Positions 27,319-34,957 of a DNA stretch of 64,000 nucleotides are shown one piece after another. Position 1 is the stretch's first letter; the number at the start of each line of letters is the position of its first letter. The notes under the pieces are model-generated. The model was not told the origin of the DNA. It worked only from the letters and a program-made list of their open reading frames with translations, and made no database searches. Source of the DNA: JBGMEA01 sp041447245 (GTDB lineage: Bacteria; Bacillota; Clostridia; Eubacteriales; Anaerofustaceae); the NCBI GenBank assembly GCA_041447245.1, contig JBGMEA010000027.1:1-64000 (forward strand), in the 5' to 3' direction. The position numbers and the translations under genes were made by a program.

Positions 27319-28093
27319 TCAGCCCCTCCATCTTATTGATGATATTGGCGATATATCCCGCGCCGAATCCGTTGTCGATATTCACAACGGAAACCCCGTT
27401 GGCACACGAATTCAGCATAGAAAGCAGTGCCGCAAGGCCTCCGAAATTGGCGCCGTACCCAACACTGGTCGGCACCGCAATCACGGGACAGCTCACCAGC
27501 CCGCCAACCACACTGGCAAGAGCACCTTCCATCCCGGCAACGACGACGATAACCCGAGCCGTTGCAATCTCCTGCTGATGAGCCAACAATCGGTGCAACC
27601 CTGCCACTCCAACATCATACAGACGAGTCACTCGGTTTCCGAATGTTTCGGCAGTCAGTGCGGCTTCCTCGCAAACAGGCATATCGCTCGTTCCTGCTGA
27701 GGCAATAATGACGGAGCCGACTTTCGCAATGTTCGCATCCGGCATCGCTATCGCAAGTTTCGGAATCGGATGGTAATCCGATTGAATCCCATTATCCCTC
27801 AGGTATTCCGCGACTGTATCGGAAATTCTTGTCACCAACACATTGCGCGATCCGCGCTGTTTCATGTTTTGCAGAATTCCCAAAATCTGTTCGGGCGTTT
27901 TGTTTTGTCCGTAAATCACTTCCCCCACTCCCTGCCGCAAACTGCGGTGATAATCGATTTTCGCATAGCCCAAATCTTCGAATGGGGCAACCTGCAATCT
28001 CATCATCGCTTCTTCCGGGCTGACGCCGCCTGCCTGCACTGCCTTGAGCAGTTCCATCATCTTGTCTTTTTCCGTGATCGGTTCCATGTTCAT
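27299..28093 (-). CDS. larB: NaAD carboxylase/hydrolase LarB
   Basis: A protein of 264 residues with a C-terminal PurE/AIR-carboxylase-like domain (VIIASAGTSDMPVCEEA, VGVAGLHR, VVVAGMEGALASVVGGL, PTSVGYGAN). C230 in MLNSCANG corresponds by context to the cysteine that forms the NaAD adduct (Cys221 in L. plantarum). LarB carboxylates the pyridinium ring of nicotinic acid adenine dinucleotide and cleaves the phosphoanhydride, the first step of NPN synthesis. It is the first gene of larBCE. Two in-frame ATGs (28093, 28087) are possible starts and neither SD is strong. Confidence 0.93.
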   Translation of the reverse strand: MNMEPITEKDKMMELLKAVQAGGVSPEEAMMRLQVAPFEDLGYAKIDYHRSLRQGVGEVIYGQNKTPEQILGILQNMKQRGSRNVLVTRISDTVAEYLRDNGIQSDYHPIPKLAIAMPDANIAKVGSVIIASAGTSDMPVCEEAALTAETFGNRVTRLYDVGVAGLHRLLAHQQEIATARVIVVVAGMEGALASVVGGLVSCPVIAVPTSVGYGANFGGLAALLSMLNSCANGVSVVNIDNGFGAGYIANIINKMEGLNENAVH

Positions 28094-28165
28094 CCATCCA
28101 ATCAGCTTACAGCATTATCCTATAATATTGCATCTGCATGCATTCATTCGCAATATTTTATGTTT

Positions 28166-28555
28166 TTATTTGACCGATATTGTTTTCAGTTCGTCTTCAA
28201 TCGGAAGAATACACCGTTCATATCGCTCAATTTTTCCGTTGAGACGCTGCAATGTCTCCTGCATTTCTTTGATCCGATGAATCAGCTGATCTCTTTGATC
28301 AATCAGAAGCGCTTTTCTTTCAAGTGCAGTGGACTCTCCCTGCTGAAATAAATCGACATATTCGATCAGTACTTCGATCGCAAGTCCCGCACTTCTCATG
28401 CATTTAATAAACTCGATCCATCTGCAATCCGACTCATTGTAATCGCGTATTCCGCTTTCGTTTCGGCTAACCGGCGGAATCAACCCGATTCGTTCATAGT
28501 AACGCAGCGTATCCTGAGTAAGATTGTATTTTTCGCTGACTTCAGCGATTCTCAT
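28166..28555 (-). CDS. MerR-family transcriptional regulator
   Basis: A protein of 129 residues with the MerR helix-turn-helix MRIAEVSEKYNLTQDTLRYYERIGLIPPV and wing GIRDYNESD, followed by a long coiled-coil dimerisation helix (LERKALLIDQRDQLIHRIKEMQETLQRLNGKI). No conserved metal-binding cysteine set is seen, so it resembles the NmlR/AdhR/YraB type linked to aldehyde or electrophile stress. The second of two adjacent ATGs is preferred because GGAGG is 6 nt upstream of it. A 19-bp-spaced promoter with a dyad lies upstream at 28696-28726, which suggests autoregulation. Confidence 0.87.
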   Translation of the reverse strand: MRIAEVSEKYNLTQDTLRYYERIGLIPPVSRNESGIRDYNESDCRWIEFIKCMRSAGLAIEVLIEYVDLFQQGESTALERKALLIDQRDQLIHRIKEMQETLQRLNGKIERYERCILPIEDELKTISVK

Positions 28556-28599
28556 CATCTTCCTCCGATTCAATCATTCTCTGTCATCATTATATTTCA

Positions 28600-28637
28600 A
28601 AGATATCCGGTTTGAAATACAAACAGTCGGATATCTT
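28600..28637. promoter_or_regulatory. Inverted repeat in the merR leader
   Basis: A perfect 10-bp inverted repeat (AAGATATCCG/CGGATATCTT) with an 18-bp loop, between the merR promoter and start codon. It could be an operator or an mRNA hairpin. There is no T-run, so it is not a clear terminator. Confidence 0.5.
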
Positions 28638-28695
28638 AACATTCCCGTTCTCAAGCTCACGAAACAGATAAAACGAATTAAATACTATTATATAT

Positions 28696-28726
28696 ACTTT
28701 ATCACTTAGAGTTTGCTCAAAGTCAA
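28696..28726 (-). promoter_or_regulatory. MerR-type promoter with long spacer and dyad operator
   Basis: On the minus strand TTGACT and TAAAGT are separated by 19 bp, the long spacing typical of MerR-controlled promoters. The spacer holds the dyad CTTTGAG-CAAA-CTCTAAG (28705-28722), with one mismatch between arms. Confidence 0.6.
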
Positions 28727-28790
28727 GAAAAAATGATGCATTTATTAAAAAAAATCAATGTGCAATCCGTCATCTGCAGTGTGCACAAAT

Positions 28791-28813
28791 AAAAAAACAG
28801 CCCCAATTAGCTG
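28791..28813 (-). terminator. Likely terminator of the tRNA cluster
   Basis: On the minus strand CAGC...GCTG closes an 8-nt loop and is followed by T7. The stem is short. It lies about 65 nt downstream of tRNA-Leu. Confidence 0.5.
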
Positions 28814-28880
28814 CAGTAAACAAAAGAATCTTTTCGCTCGTTACAAAAAAAAAATGCTTTCCTATCAAAATAAAAGTTGG

Positions 28881-28964
28881 TGCCGAAGACCGGGGTCGAA
28901 CCGGTACGGTGTCGCCACCGCAGGATTTTAAGTCCTGTGCGTCTGCCTGTTCCGCCACTTCGGC
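28881..28964 (-). tRNA. tRNA-Leu (UAA)
   Basis: Full cloverleaf with a long variable arm, 7-bp acceptor stem GCCGAAG/CTTCGGC and anticodon loop CTTAAAA (anticodon UAA). CCA is encoded at 28878-28880. It is the last of six tRNAs read on the minus strand. Confidence 0.95.
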
Positions 28965-28979
28965 AGCTGAAATAAATGG

Positions 28980-29050
28980 AGGCGGCACCCGGACTCGGAC
29001 CGGGGGTATAGGTGTTGCAGACCTTTGCCTTACCACTTGGCCATGCCGCC
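28980..29050 (-). tRNA. tRNA-Cys (GCA)
   Basis: Acceptor stem GGCGGCA/TGCCGCC with U discriminator, anticodon loop CTGCAAC (anticodon GCA), encoded CCA at 28977-28979. Confidence 0.95.
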
Positions 29051-29056
29051 TTATGG

Positions 29057-29128
29057 AGCGAAAGACGGGAATCGAACCCGCGACCCTCGCCTTGGCAAGG
29101 CGATGCTCTACCGCTGAGCCACTTTCGC
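29057..29128 (-). tRNA. tRNA-Gly (GCC)
   Basis: Acceptor stem GCGAAAG/CTTTCGC, anticodon loop TTGCCAA (anticodon GCC), encoded CCA at 29054-29056. Confidence 0.95.
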
Positions 29129-29144
29129 AAACAGAAATAAATGG

Positions 29145-29217
29145 TGCCTAGGGGCGGAATCGAACCACCGACACGTAGATTTTCAGTCTACTGCTCTACC
29201 GACTGAGCTACCTAGGC
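29145..29217 (-). tRNA. tRNA-Phe (GAA)
   Basis: Acceptor stem GCCTAGG/CCTAGGC, anticodon loop CTGAAAA (anticodon GAA), encoded CCA at 29142-29144. Confidence 0.95.
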
Positions 29218-29228
29218 AAAAAAAATGG

Positions 29229-29302
29229 CGACCCGGAAGGGGCTCGAACCCTCGACCTCCAGCGTGACAGGCTGGCATTCTAACCATCTGAACTACCGGG
29301 CC
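29229..29302 (-). tRNA. tRNA-Asp (GUC)
   Basis: Acceptor stem GGCCCGG/CCGGGTC with one G-U pair, G discriminator, anticodon loop CTGTCAC (anticodon GUC), encoded CCA at 29226-29228. Confidence 0.95.
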
Positions 29303-29329
29303 ACATAACTTTCAATTTTTTTAAAATGG

Positions 29330-29402
29330 TGGTCGCAATAGGGCTCGAACCTATGACCCCCTGCTTGTAAGGCAGGTGCTCTCCCAGCTGAGCTATGCGA
29401 CC
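29330..29402 (-). tRNA. tRNA-Val (UAC)
   Basis: Acceptor stem GGTCGCA/TGCGACC, anticodon loop CTTACAA (anticodon UAC), encoded CCA at 29327-29329. It is the first tRNA of the cluster, 53 nt after the methyltransferase stop. Confidence 0.95.
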
Positions 29403-29454
29403 ATCTCTTGAAAGGCAAGATTTATTATATGAAAAACGGCTATCTTTGTCAAGT

Positions 29455-30186
29455 TTAATTTATATTTATTTCAGCTTTTTCTAACACAATCTGAATTTTT
29501 TCCGCGTCGGAATCCGGCTCATCAAAGCCGTAAATGCGGTAAGTTCCAACCACCCTCATCCCGTTTTGCATCGCAAACCGCTCCAAAGTTTCAACCGAAT
29601 GAAAATACTGCAGATGATCCTCCCTCAGCACATACGCTCCATCAGCTATCACTAATTGCGTACGCAGGGTGTTTTTTCCTATTTTACGATGAAAAGTAAA
29701 TTTCACCTCGTCAATCTGAAACTCATCCGTTTCTTCCGGGAGGGAGAAGTTATCGCGATTGAGCAGGTCACATGTAAAACGTCCGCCGCTGCCAAGCATA
29801 TGTGCAACATTACAGATCAGAGATTCCAGTTGCCCGGAATTGAGGTAATTGATCGTGTCGCATGTGCTGTAGATCAAATCAAACGTTCGGTCAATGGATA
29901 ATTTAGAAATATCGCATTGAATCAGTTCCGCTTTCTTATGAAGCAAAAACAATTTTTGATCCGCCTCTGCAAGCATATCGGCAGAACTGTCCACACCGAC
30001 CGCTTCGGCACCTTCCTGAATGAACTCACACAGAAGAATTCCTGTTCCGCACCCCAAGTCCAGTATACGTTTCCCCCGAGCATCTTCGATTTTACCGACT
30101 GCCTTTAAATACCGATACCACTGTTCGTAATCGAATTCTTCTGCGTAGCGGTCATAATAATGTGCAAATCCGGAATAATTACTCAT
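29455..30186 (-). CDS. Class I SAM-dependent methyltransferase
   Basis: A protein of 243 residues with motif I ILDLGCGTG (41-49), the acidic ribose-binding AVGVDSSADML, and the post-I region FDLIYSTCDTINYL. The N-terminus (SGFAHYYDRYAEEFDYEQW) is typical of small-molecule methyltransferases of Firmicutes. Substrate unknown. It overlaps by 8 nt the upstream Cys-rich small protein gene, so the two are co-transcribed and perhaps functionally linked. No terminator separates it from the tRNA cluster. Confidence 0.82.
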   Translation of the reverse strand: MSNYSGFAHYYDRYAEEFDYEQWYRYLKAVGKIEDARGKRILDLGCGTGILLCEFIQEGAEAVGVDSSADMLAEADQKLFLLHKKAELIQCDISKLSIDRTFDLIYSTCDTINYLNSGQLESLICNVAHMLGSGGRFTCDLLNRDNFSLPEETDEFQIDEVKFTFHRKIGKNTLRTQLVIADGAYVLREDHLQYFHSVETLERFAMQNGMRVVGTYRIYGFDEPDSDAEKIQIVLEKAEININ

Positions 30187-30460
30187 CTGCCGTATCTGTC
30201 TTTTCTTTTTTTCGTGCCAAATCGATCAACAGTTTTGTTTTGTCCACAATCGAATCATAATTTTCTTTTCTGTGCGGAATGGTGCAATACGTGCAGTCTT
30301 TAATTCCCTTTTCGTTATAACGAAAATTCCCGCCGCAACGATCCCCCAACGCATACAAAGGGCAATAGCAAAAAAGACAGCTAAAATCCTTTTTCGGAAT
30401 ATCTTTATGACAGGGGAAATATTCGCATTTTTTATTCTGAAAATACTGATAATGTTTCAT
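30179..30460 (-). CDS. Cysteine-rich small domain protein, copy 1
   Basis: A protein of 93 residues with eight cysteines (12, 17, 28, 31, 33, 42, 56, 59). The pattern FPCHKDIP...FSCLFCYCPLYALGD.CGGNF...GIKDCTYCTIPHRKENYD matches the Cys-rich small domain (PF04071 type), a presumed metal-binding module. A paralogue lies at 58169-58441 in the cobalamin-riboswitch operon. The shared FCYCPLYAL and IPHRKENYD blocks show that the two are close relatives. The SD is weak. It overlaps the downstream methyltransferase gene. Function is unknown; a cobalt/corrinoid link is inferred only from the paralogue's context. Confidence 0.75.
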   Translation of the reverse strand: MKHYQYFQNKKCEYFPCHKDIPKKDFSCLFCYCPLYALGDRCGGNFRYNEKGIKDCTYCTIPHRKENYDSIVDKTKLLIDLARKKEKTDTADE

Positions 30461-30612
30461 ACTGTTTATCTTAGCGTTACAATCTCAGGAATGCAAGCAA
30501 ATGAGGATATCGCCAAAAGGAAATATGCAAAAAAGAAAATTAAGTTTGAGCTCTTTTCTTTTTAACCAATATTTCATATAATAGACAGGATATCTAAAAA
30601 CCGGAGCCCACC

Positions 30613-31542
30613 ATGAAACTGATTGATCTTCACTGCGATACGCTGTATCAATTGTATAAATTAAAATCCTCTGCGCTCGGCGAGAATGACCGGCATGTCG
30701 ATCTGCGCAAACTTCATCGGGCAGATTCTTTGATACAGACGTTCGCATTGTTTGATTCCAAAGAAAAATATCATTATAATTACGAGCATTTGCTGAGCTA
30801 TCTGGATTATGCCAGAGAACTGCTTGCATCTCATTCGAATCAGATCAAACCGATTGTTTCCTGTTCCGAAGTTGACGCAGCAGGATTGCATGCACTGCTT
30901 TCATTGGAAGATGCGGGAAGCCTGCGCGGAGAAATCGGACGGATCGATACCTTGTATGAAAAAGGCATCCGCATGATTGCGCTGAGTTGGAACCACGAAA
31001 ACTCGCTTGCCTATCCCAACAGCAAAGATGCACAGGAAATGAGTCAGGGACTTAAACCGTTTGGCATTGAGGCTGTGCAGAGGATGAATGAACTGGGCAT
31101 CATCGTCGATGTATCCCATCTTTCCGACGGCGGGTTTCACGATGTGGCGAAGCACTCCGATCAACCGTTTATCGCTTCCCATTCCGATGCGCGCGCCGTC
31201 AAAGAACATCCGAGAAATCTGAGCGACGCGATGCTTCGTATTCTGGCTGATCGGGGCGGAGTCTGCGGGATCAATTTCTATGCGCCGTTTCTCAGTGATG
31301 ATCCCATCAGCCGCATCGATGCCATCGTCAGACATATCGAACATATCCGAAATGTTGCGGGCATTGATACCCTTGCAATCGGCAGCGATTTTGACGGCAT
31401 TGATTGCGAGCTGGAAATTTCGGATATTTCTCATATCGAGATGCTGTACCGCGCACTCAAGGCAAAACAATTCAGCGACGACGAGATCGAAAAAATCTGG
31501 TTCCGCAACGCACTGCGGGTATTCGGGGAAATCATCACTTGA
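30613..31542 (+). CDS. Membrane dipeptidase-like peptidase (M19)
   Basis: A TIM-barrel zinc dipeptidase of 309 residues. Metal ligands are visible as H7/D9 in LIDLHCDTLY, a glutamate in LLSLEDAGSL and histidines in IVDVSHLSDGGF and FIASHSDARAV. The typical RNLSD and IGSDFDGI motifs are present. It would hydrolyse dipeptides with a C-terminal D- or L-residue. There is no signal peptide, so it is cytoplasmic, as is usual for Firmicutes members. A TATAAT at 30577-30582 lies just upstream. It is followed by the regulated ABC-F gene. Confidence 0.88.
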   Translation: MKLIDLHCDTLYQLYKLKSSALGENDRHVDLRKLHRADSLIQTFALFDSKEKYHYNYEHLLSYLDYARELLASHSNQIKPIVSCSEVDAAGLHALLSLEDAGSLRGEIGRIDTLYEKGIRMIALSWNHENSLAYPNSKDAQEMSQGLKPFGIEAVQRMNELGIIVDVSHLSDGGFHDVAKHSDQPFIASHSDARAVKEHPRNLSDAMLRILADRGGVCGINFYAPFLSDDPISRIDAIVRHIEHIRNVAGIDTLAIGSDFDGIDCELEISDISHIEMLYRALKAKQFSDDEIEKIWFRNALRVFGEIIT

Positions 31543-31588
31543 CAGTACCCTCACGATGTGATACATTAAAAAAACAGGAGACAGACCA

Positions 31589-31618
31589 ATGAAGCTTACT
31601 TTTCATTTTTCAAACTGA
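31589..31618 (+). CDS. Putative leader peptide MKLTFHFSN of the ABC-F gene
   Basis: A nine-codon frame, ATG to TGA, with an AGGAG 9 nt upstream. It lies 126 nt before the ABC-F start and ahead of an intrinsic terminator. Short upstream frames followed by a terminator are the known layout for antibiotic-induced ribosome-stalling attenuation of ABC-F and erm genes. The peptide itself is not one I recognise. Translation and stalling are inferences. Confidence 0.6.
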   Translation: MKLTFHFSN

Positions 31619-31699
31619 ATATCGGCGCAGCGAGGACATTCGTCCCACAGTTGCGCATCAACAGAAAGTAATGCTTTTTATGAAATCATTTTTGTTCAT

Positions 31700-31725
31700 A
31701 ACCGCGATTACCTTCGCGGTTTTTT
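31700..31725 (+). terminator. Attenuator terminator before the ABC-F gene
   Basis: AACCGCGA/TCGCGGTT stem with a 6-nt loop and T6, only 4 nt before the ABC-F SD (GGAGGA at 31730). A second possible hairpin, TATGAA/TTCATA (about 31679-31700), touches its 5' arm and may compete with it. Its position between leader peptide and gene indicates conditional termination. Confidence 0.75.
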
Positions 31726-31744
31726 ATTTGGAGGAATCTGTCTT

Positions 31745-33331
31745 ATGTCACAAATCAATCTGAATCAAGTCTCTTTTTCGTATATAGCAGGAGAACCTGT
31801 TTTTGATTCCATCTCTCTTATGATCGACTCTTCGTGGAGGCTCGGATTGATCGGTCGGAACGGTCGCGGCAAAACAACATTACTCAAACTGTTTACCGGG
31901 GAATTGCCGTATGCAGGAAGCATCGAAACCACACTGCAGTTTGAATATTTTCCGACCCCGGTCTCAAATCCGTACGACATGGCAATTAACGTCGCGCGGG
32001 AGCTGATTGCTCCCTATCGAAAAATGGAGTCGGATATGCAGCAATTCCTCTCTGACGGATCGGAAGATGCGCTGATGCGCTATGCGAACATACTGGAAAC
32101 ATATCAGGACTGCGAAGGATATCGGATCGACGAACTTATAGAAAAAGAAACAACAAAACTGAATCTTTCTTCAGATAGGCTTCAAATGCCGTTCTTATCT
32201 GTGAGCAGCGGAGAAAAACTGAAGCTCGAAATTGCGGCTCTGTTTCTGAGAAAAAACTGTTTTCTGCTTCTGGACGAACCATTCAGCCATTTGGATGAAG
32301 AAACCAGGCTCATCATGGCTGAATATCTGAGTCGAAAGAAAGGGTTTATCCTTGTCTCCCATGAACGCGACTTGCTTGATCGGTGCGTGGATCACATTCT
32401 CTCGATCAACCGCGATGACATAACGCTCACCCACGGCAATTATTCCGTTTGGGCGACGGAAACGGAACGAAACGAACGATTTGAAGAACGCGCAAATGAG
32501 AAACTCAAAAAGGAAATCAGCCGTCTTCAGAGCGCCGCACAAACGAATACGACATGGGCGAAACGGGTAGAGGCGACAAAATACGGAAACGGTCCGGTCG
32601 ACCGCGGCTATATCGGGCACAAATCGGCAAAAATGATGCAGCGGGCAAAAGCCGTCGAACGCCGCCAGGAGCGGACGATGGAAGAAAAGAAGAGTCTGCT
32701 TCGCAATGCGGAACAATCGGAACAGATCGAATTGAAAACAGCAGCCTGTCCCTATCAGCAGTTAATGGAACTGAGAGACTGCAGCGTCATTTACGACGGA
32801 CGATCTATCTGCGATCCCGTCACATTTGAAATTCTGCAGGGAGAACGGATTGCAATCAAAGGAGCCAACGGGAGCGGAAAATCCAGCATTCTCCGCCTCA
32901 TCGCAGGAGATGAGCTTTCCCACACAGGCGCATGTTACAGAAAATCTCAATTGATCACGTCTTACCTCGCACAGGACTGTACTTTCCCCGAGGTAGGCAT
33001 ATCCGAATATGCCCGAAACGAAATGCTCGATGAACCTCTGTTTCGTTCCCTTCTCGTCAAACTCGGTTTTGAATCACATCTGTTCGGGCATACGCTTGCC
33101 GAATTGAGCGACGGGCAAAAGAAAAAAATAGCACTTGCCGAGAGTTTGAGCAAACGGGCACATTTGTATCTTTGGGATGAGCCACTGAACGGAATCGATA
33201 TTATCTCTCGTATCCAAATTGAAGAACTCATTTTGCAGGCACATCCCACCATGATTTTTGTCGAACACGATTCCCTTTTTACGCAACATATTGCCACAAA
33301 AATCGTGAACCTGCATCAAATTCGTTTGTAA
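31745..33331 (+). CDS. ABC-F ribosomal protection protein, Lsa/CplR-like
   Basis: A protein of 528 residues with two ABC domains and no membrane segments. Domain 1 has Walker A GRNGRGKTT, signature SSGEKLKLEIA and Walker B FLLLDEPFSHLD. Domain 2 has GANGSGKSS, LSDGQKKKIALAE and LYLWDEPLNGID. The inter-domain linker (KLKKEISRLQSAA...TWAKRVEATK...GYIGHKSAKMMQRAK) is typical of the Lsa/Vga-like ABC-F branch, which displaces lincosamides, streptogramin A and pleuromutilins from the ribosome. Leader peptide and attenuator upstream support drug-responsive control. The resistance phenotype is inferred. A housekeeping ABC-F translation factor is less likely because of the linker and regulation. Confidence 0.85.
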   Translation: MSQINLNQVSFSYIAGEPVFDSISLMIDSSWRLGLIGRNGRGKTTLLKLFTGELPYAGSIETTLQFEYFPTPVSNPYDMAINVARELIAPYRKMESDMQQFLSDGSEDALMRYANILETYQDCEGYRIDELIEKETTKLNLSSDRLQMPFLSVSSGEKLKLEIAALFLRKNCFLLLDEPFSHLDEETRLIMAEYLSRKKGFILVSHERDLLDRCVDHILSINRDDITLTHGNYSVWATETERNERFEERANEKLKKEISRLQSAAQTNTTWAKRVEATKYGNGPVDRGYIGHKSAKMMQRAKAVERRQERTMEEKKSLLRNAEQSEQIELKTAACPYQQLMELRDCSVIYDGRSICDPVTFEILQGERIAIKGANGSGKSSILRLIAGDELSHTGACYRKSQLITSYLAQDCTFPEVGISEYARNEMLDEPLFRSLLVKLGFESHLFGHTLAELSDGQKKKIALAESLSKRAHLYLWDEPLNGIDIISRIQIEELILQAHPTMIFVEHDSLFTQHIATKIVNLHQIRL

Positions 33332-33383
33332 CGCAAACCAATCAAGTTACAATAGTACCAATCAATCCGATACGGAGGACTTC

Positions 33384-34268
33384 ATGAAGAAAAAAACAAC
33401 CAATCGTTTATGGAAAATACTGGCAGTAGTTGCCGTTGTCATTGCTGCGGTGGTCGTTCTCAGAGTCGTAATACCCAAATCAATTTCCGGTTCTGAAGAG
33501 GCTGTAACCAAAGGGAATATTGCAACGTATTACAGTTTTTCCGGCAGCATCGAGGCAAAAAACAGGCAGACGGTTTATGCGAATTCCATTCAGCAGATCA
33601 AATCATTGAAAGTAGCGGTCGGAGACAGCGTTGAAGAGGGAGATACACTGTACACCACCACTGCGGGCAACAGTGTAGACGCGCCCTTCAGCGGAGAAAT
33701 TCTGAGTATTGACGTCAGCGAAAACGAACAAGTTCTCGCAGGGGCTGCCGTTATGGAACTCATTGATTATTCCGACTTGGAGTTGAATGTAAAAGTAGAC
33801 GAATATGACCTTTCTGCCATCTCCGAAGGCATGCAGGCGACCGTCACAATTCACGCTCTTTCCAAAGATGTCACAGGAACGGTTACGGATGTTTCCAGTG
33901 TGGGGACATACACAAACGGAGTAACCTACTTCACCGCAACCATTTCGATCCCGCAGGACGGTTCCGTCAAAGTCGGGATGAGTGCAGAAGCAAAAGTTCT
34001 GAAAGCCAGTGCCACGGATGTATTGACTTTGCCGATGAGCGCAATTCAATACGACAGCAGCGACAATCCATTCGTTTATATGAAACAAAACGGGAAGCTG
34101 AGCACACTTGATGTAACACTCGGAATCACAGACGGAACGACGGTAGAGATCGTCTCCGGGCTGAATGAAAATGATACCGTATTCGTTCCCGACAGCGAAG
34201 TGGATTACAGCAGCATGAGACAAAATAATTCCAACACAGAAAACACAAATTCCGGCAGCGGAGAATAA
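33384..34268 (+). CDS. MacA/HlyD-like efflux adaptor subunit
   Basis: A protein of 294 residues with an N-terminal membrane anchor (ILAVVAVVIAAVVVLRVVI), a biotinyl/lipoyl-like half motif (VYANSIQQIKSLKVAVGDSVEEGDTLY and DAPFSGEILSIDVSENEQV) and beta-barrel domains. It lacks the long coiled-coil hairpin of Gram-negative MacA, as expected for a Gram-positive adaptor. The C-terminus is Asn/Ser-rich. It is the first gene of a three-gene exporter operon. It couples the extracellular side of the MacB-like permease to the substrate, probably a peptide or drug. Confidence 0.85.
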   Translation: MKKKTTNRLWKILAVVAVVIAAVVVLRVVIPKSISGSEEAVTKGNIATYYSFSGSIEAKNRQTVYANSIQQIKSLKVAVGDSVEEGDTLYTTTAGNSVDAPFSGEILSIDVSENEQVLAGAAVMELIDYSDLELNVKVDEYDLSAISEGMQATVTIHALSKDVTGTVTDVSSVGTYTNGVTYFTATISIPQDGSVKVGMSAEAKVLKASATDVLTLPMSAIQYDSSDNPFVYMKQNGKLSTLDVTLGITDGTTVEIVSGLNENDTVFVPDSEVDYSSMRQNNSNTENTNSGSGE

Positions 34269-34270
34269 CC

Positions 34271-34957
34271 ATGCAGGATGAAATTCTGAAGATGAAAGAC
34301 GTCGTAAAATATTATCATATGGAAGGGGAAGACGTAAAAGCACTGGATCAAATCAACCTGAGCATCTGCCGGGGAGAATTTGTATCCATCCTCGGCCCGT
34401 CCGGTTCGGGAAAATCGACGCTGATGAATATACTGGGATGTCTGGATGTCCCCAGTTCCGGAGAATATATTCTCTCGGGACATGACGTTTCCCGGTTGAA
34501 TGAAAACGAACTGGCGCATATCCGAAACAAAGAAATCGGTTTCGTCTTCCAATCATTTCAGCTGCTGCCCAGACTCACTGCGCTTGAGAATGTTGAACTT
34601 CCTCTGATTTACGCAGGGGTTCCCGCACAGCAAAGAAAAGAGCGCGCACAGAACATTCTTGAACGGGTCGGTCTCGGAGAAAAACTCAGGAACCTGCCGA
34701 CGCAGCTTTCGGGCGGACAGCAGCAACGCGTTGCCATTGCACGCAGCGTGGTTACAGAACCCACGATTCTGCTGGCCGATGAACCGACCGGAGCCCTTGA
34801 TCAAAAAACAGGCATGCAGATTATGCAGTTATTCGGAGAAATCAATCAAGAAGGGCGCACAGTCATTATGATCACCCATGACGCAAACATTGCAGGACAT
34901 GCGAAACGGATTATCCATATCATTGACGGGAAACTGTCGGAAGGAGATGCGCTATGA
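34271..34957 (+). CDS. MacB-like ABC exporter, ATP-binding subunit
   Basis: A protein of 228 residues. Walker A GPSGSGKSTLMNILGCLD, Q-loop VFQSFQLLPRLTALENVELP, signature LSGGQQQRVAIARS, Walker B ILLADEPTGALD and the H-loop ITHDA are all intact. This is the MacB/LolD-type ATPase that drives FtsX-fold permeases. It lies 2 nt after the adaptor gene, and its stop overlaps the permease start (ATGA). Confidence 0.93.
   Translation: MQDEILKMKDVVKYYHMEGEDVKALDQINLSICRGEFVSILGPSGSGKSTLMNILGCLDVPSSGEYILSGHDVSRLNENELAHIRNKEIGFVFQSFQLLPRLTALENVELPLIYAGVPAQQRKERAQNILERVGLGEKLRNLPTQLSGGQQQRVAIARSVVTEPTILLADEPTGALDQKTGMQIMQLFGEINQEGRTVIMITHDANIAGHAKRIIHIIDGKLSEGDAL

Noticed and set aside
28770..29151. Open frames across the tRNA cluster
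   Set aside because: They are chance frames through six perfectly folded tRNA genes.
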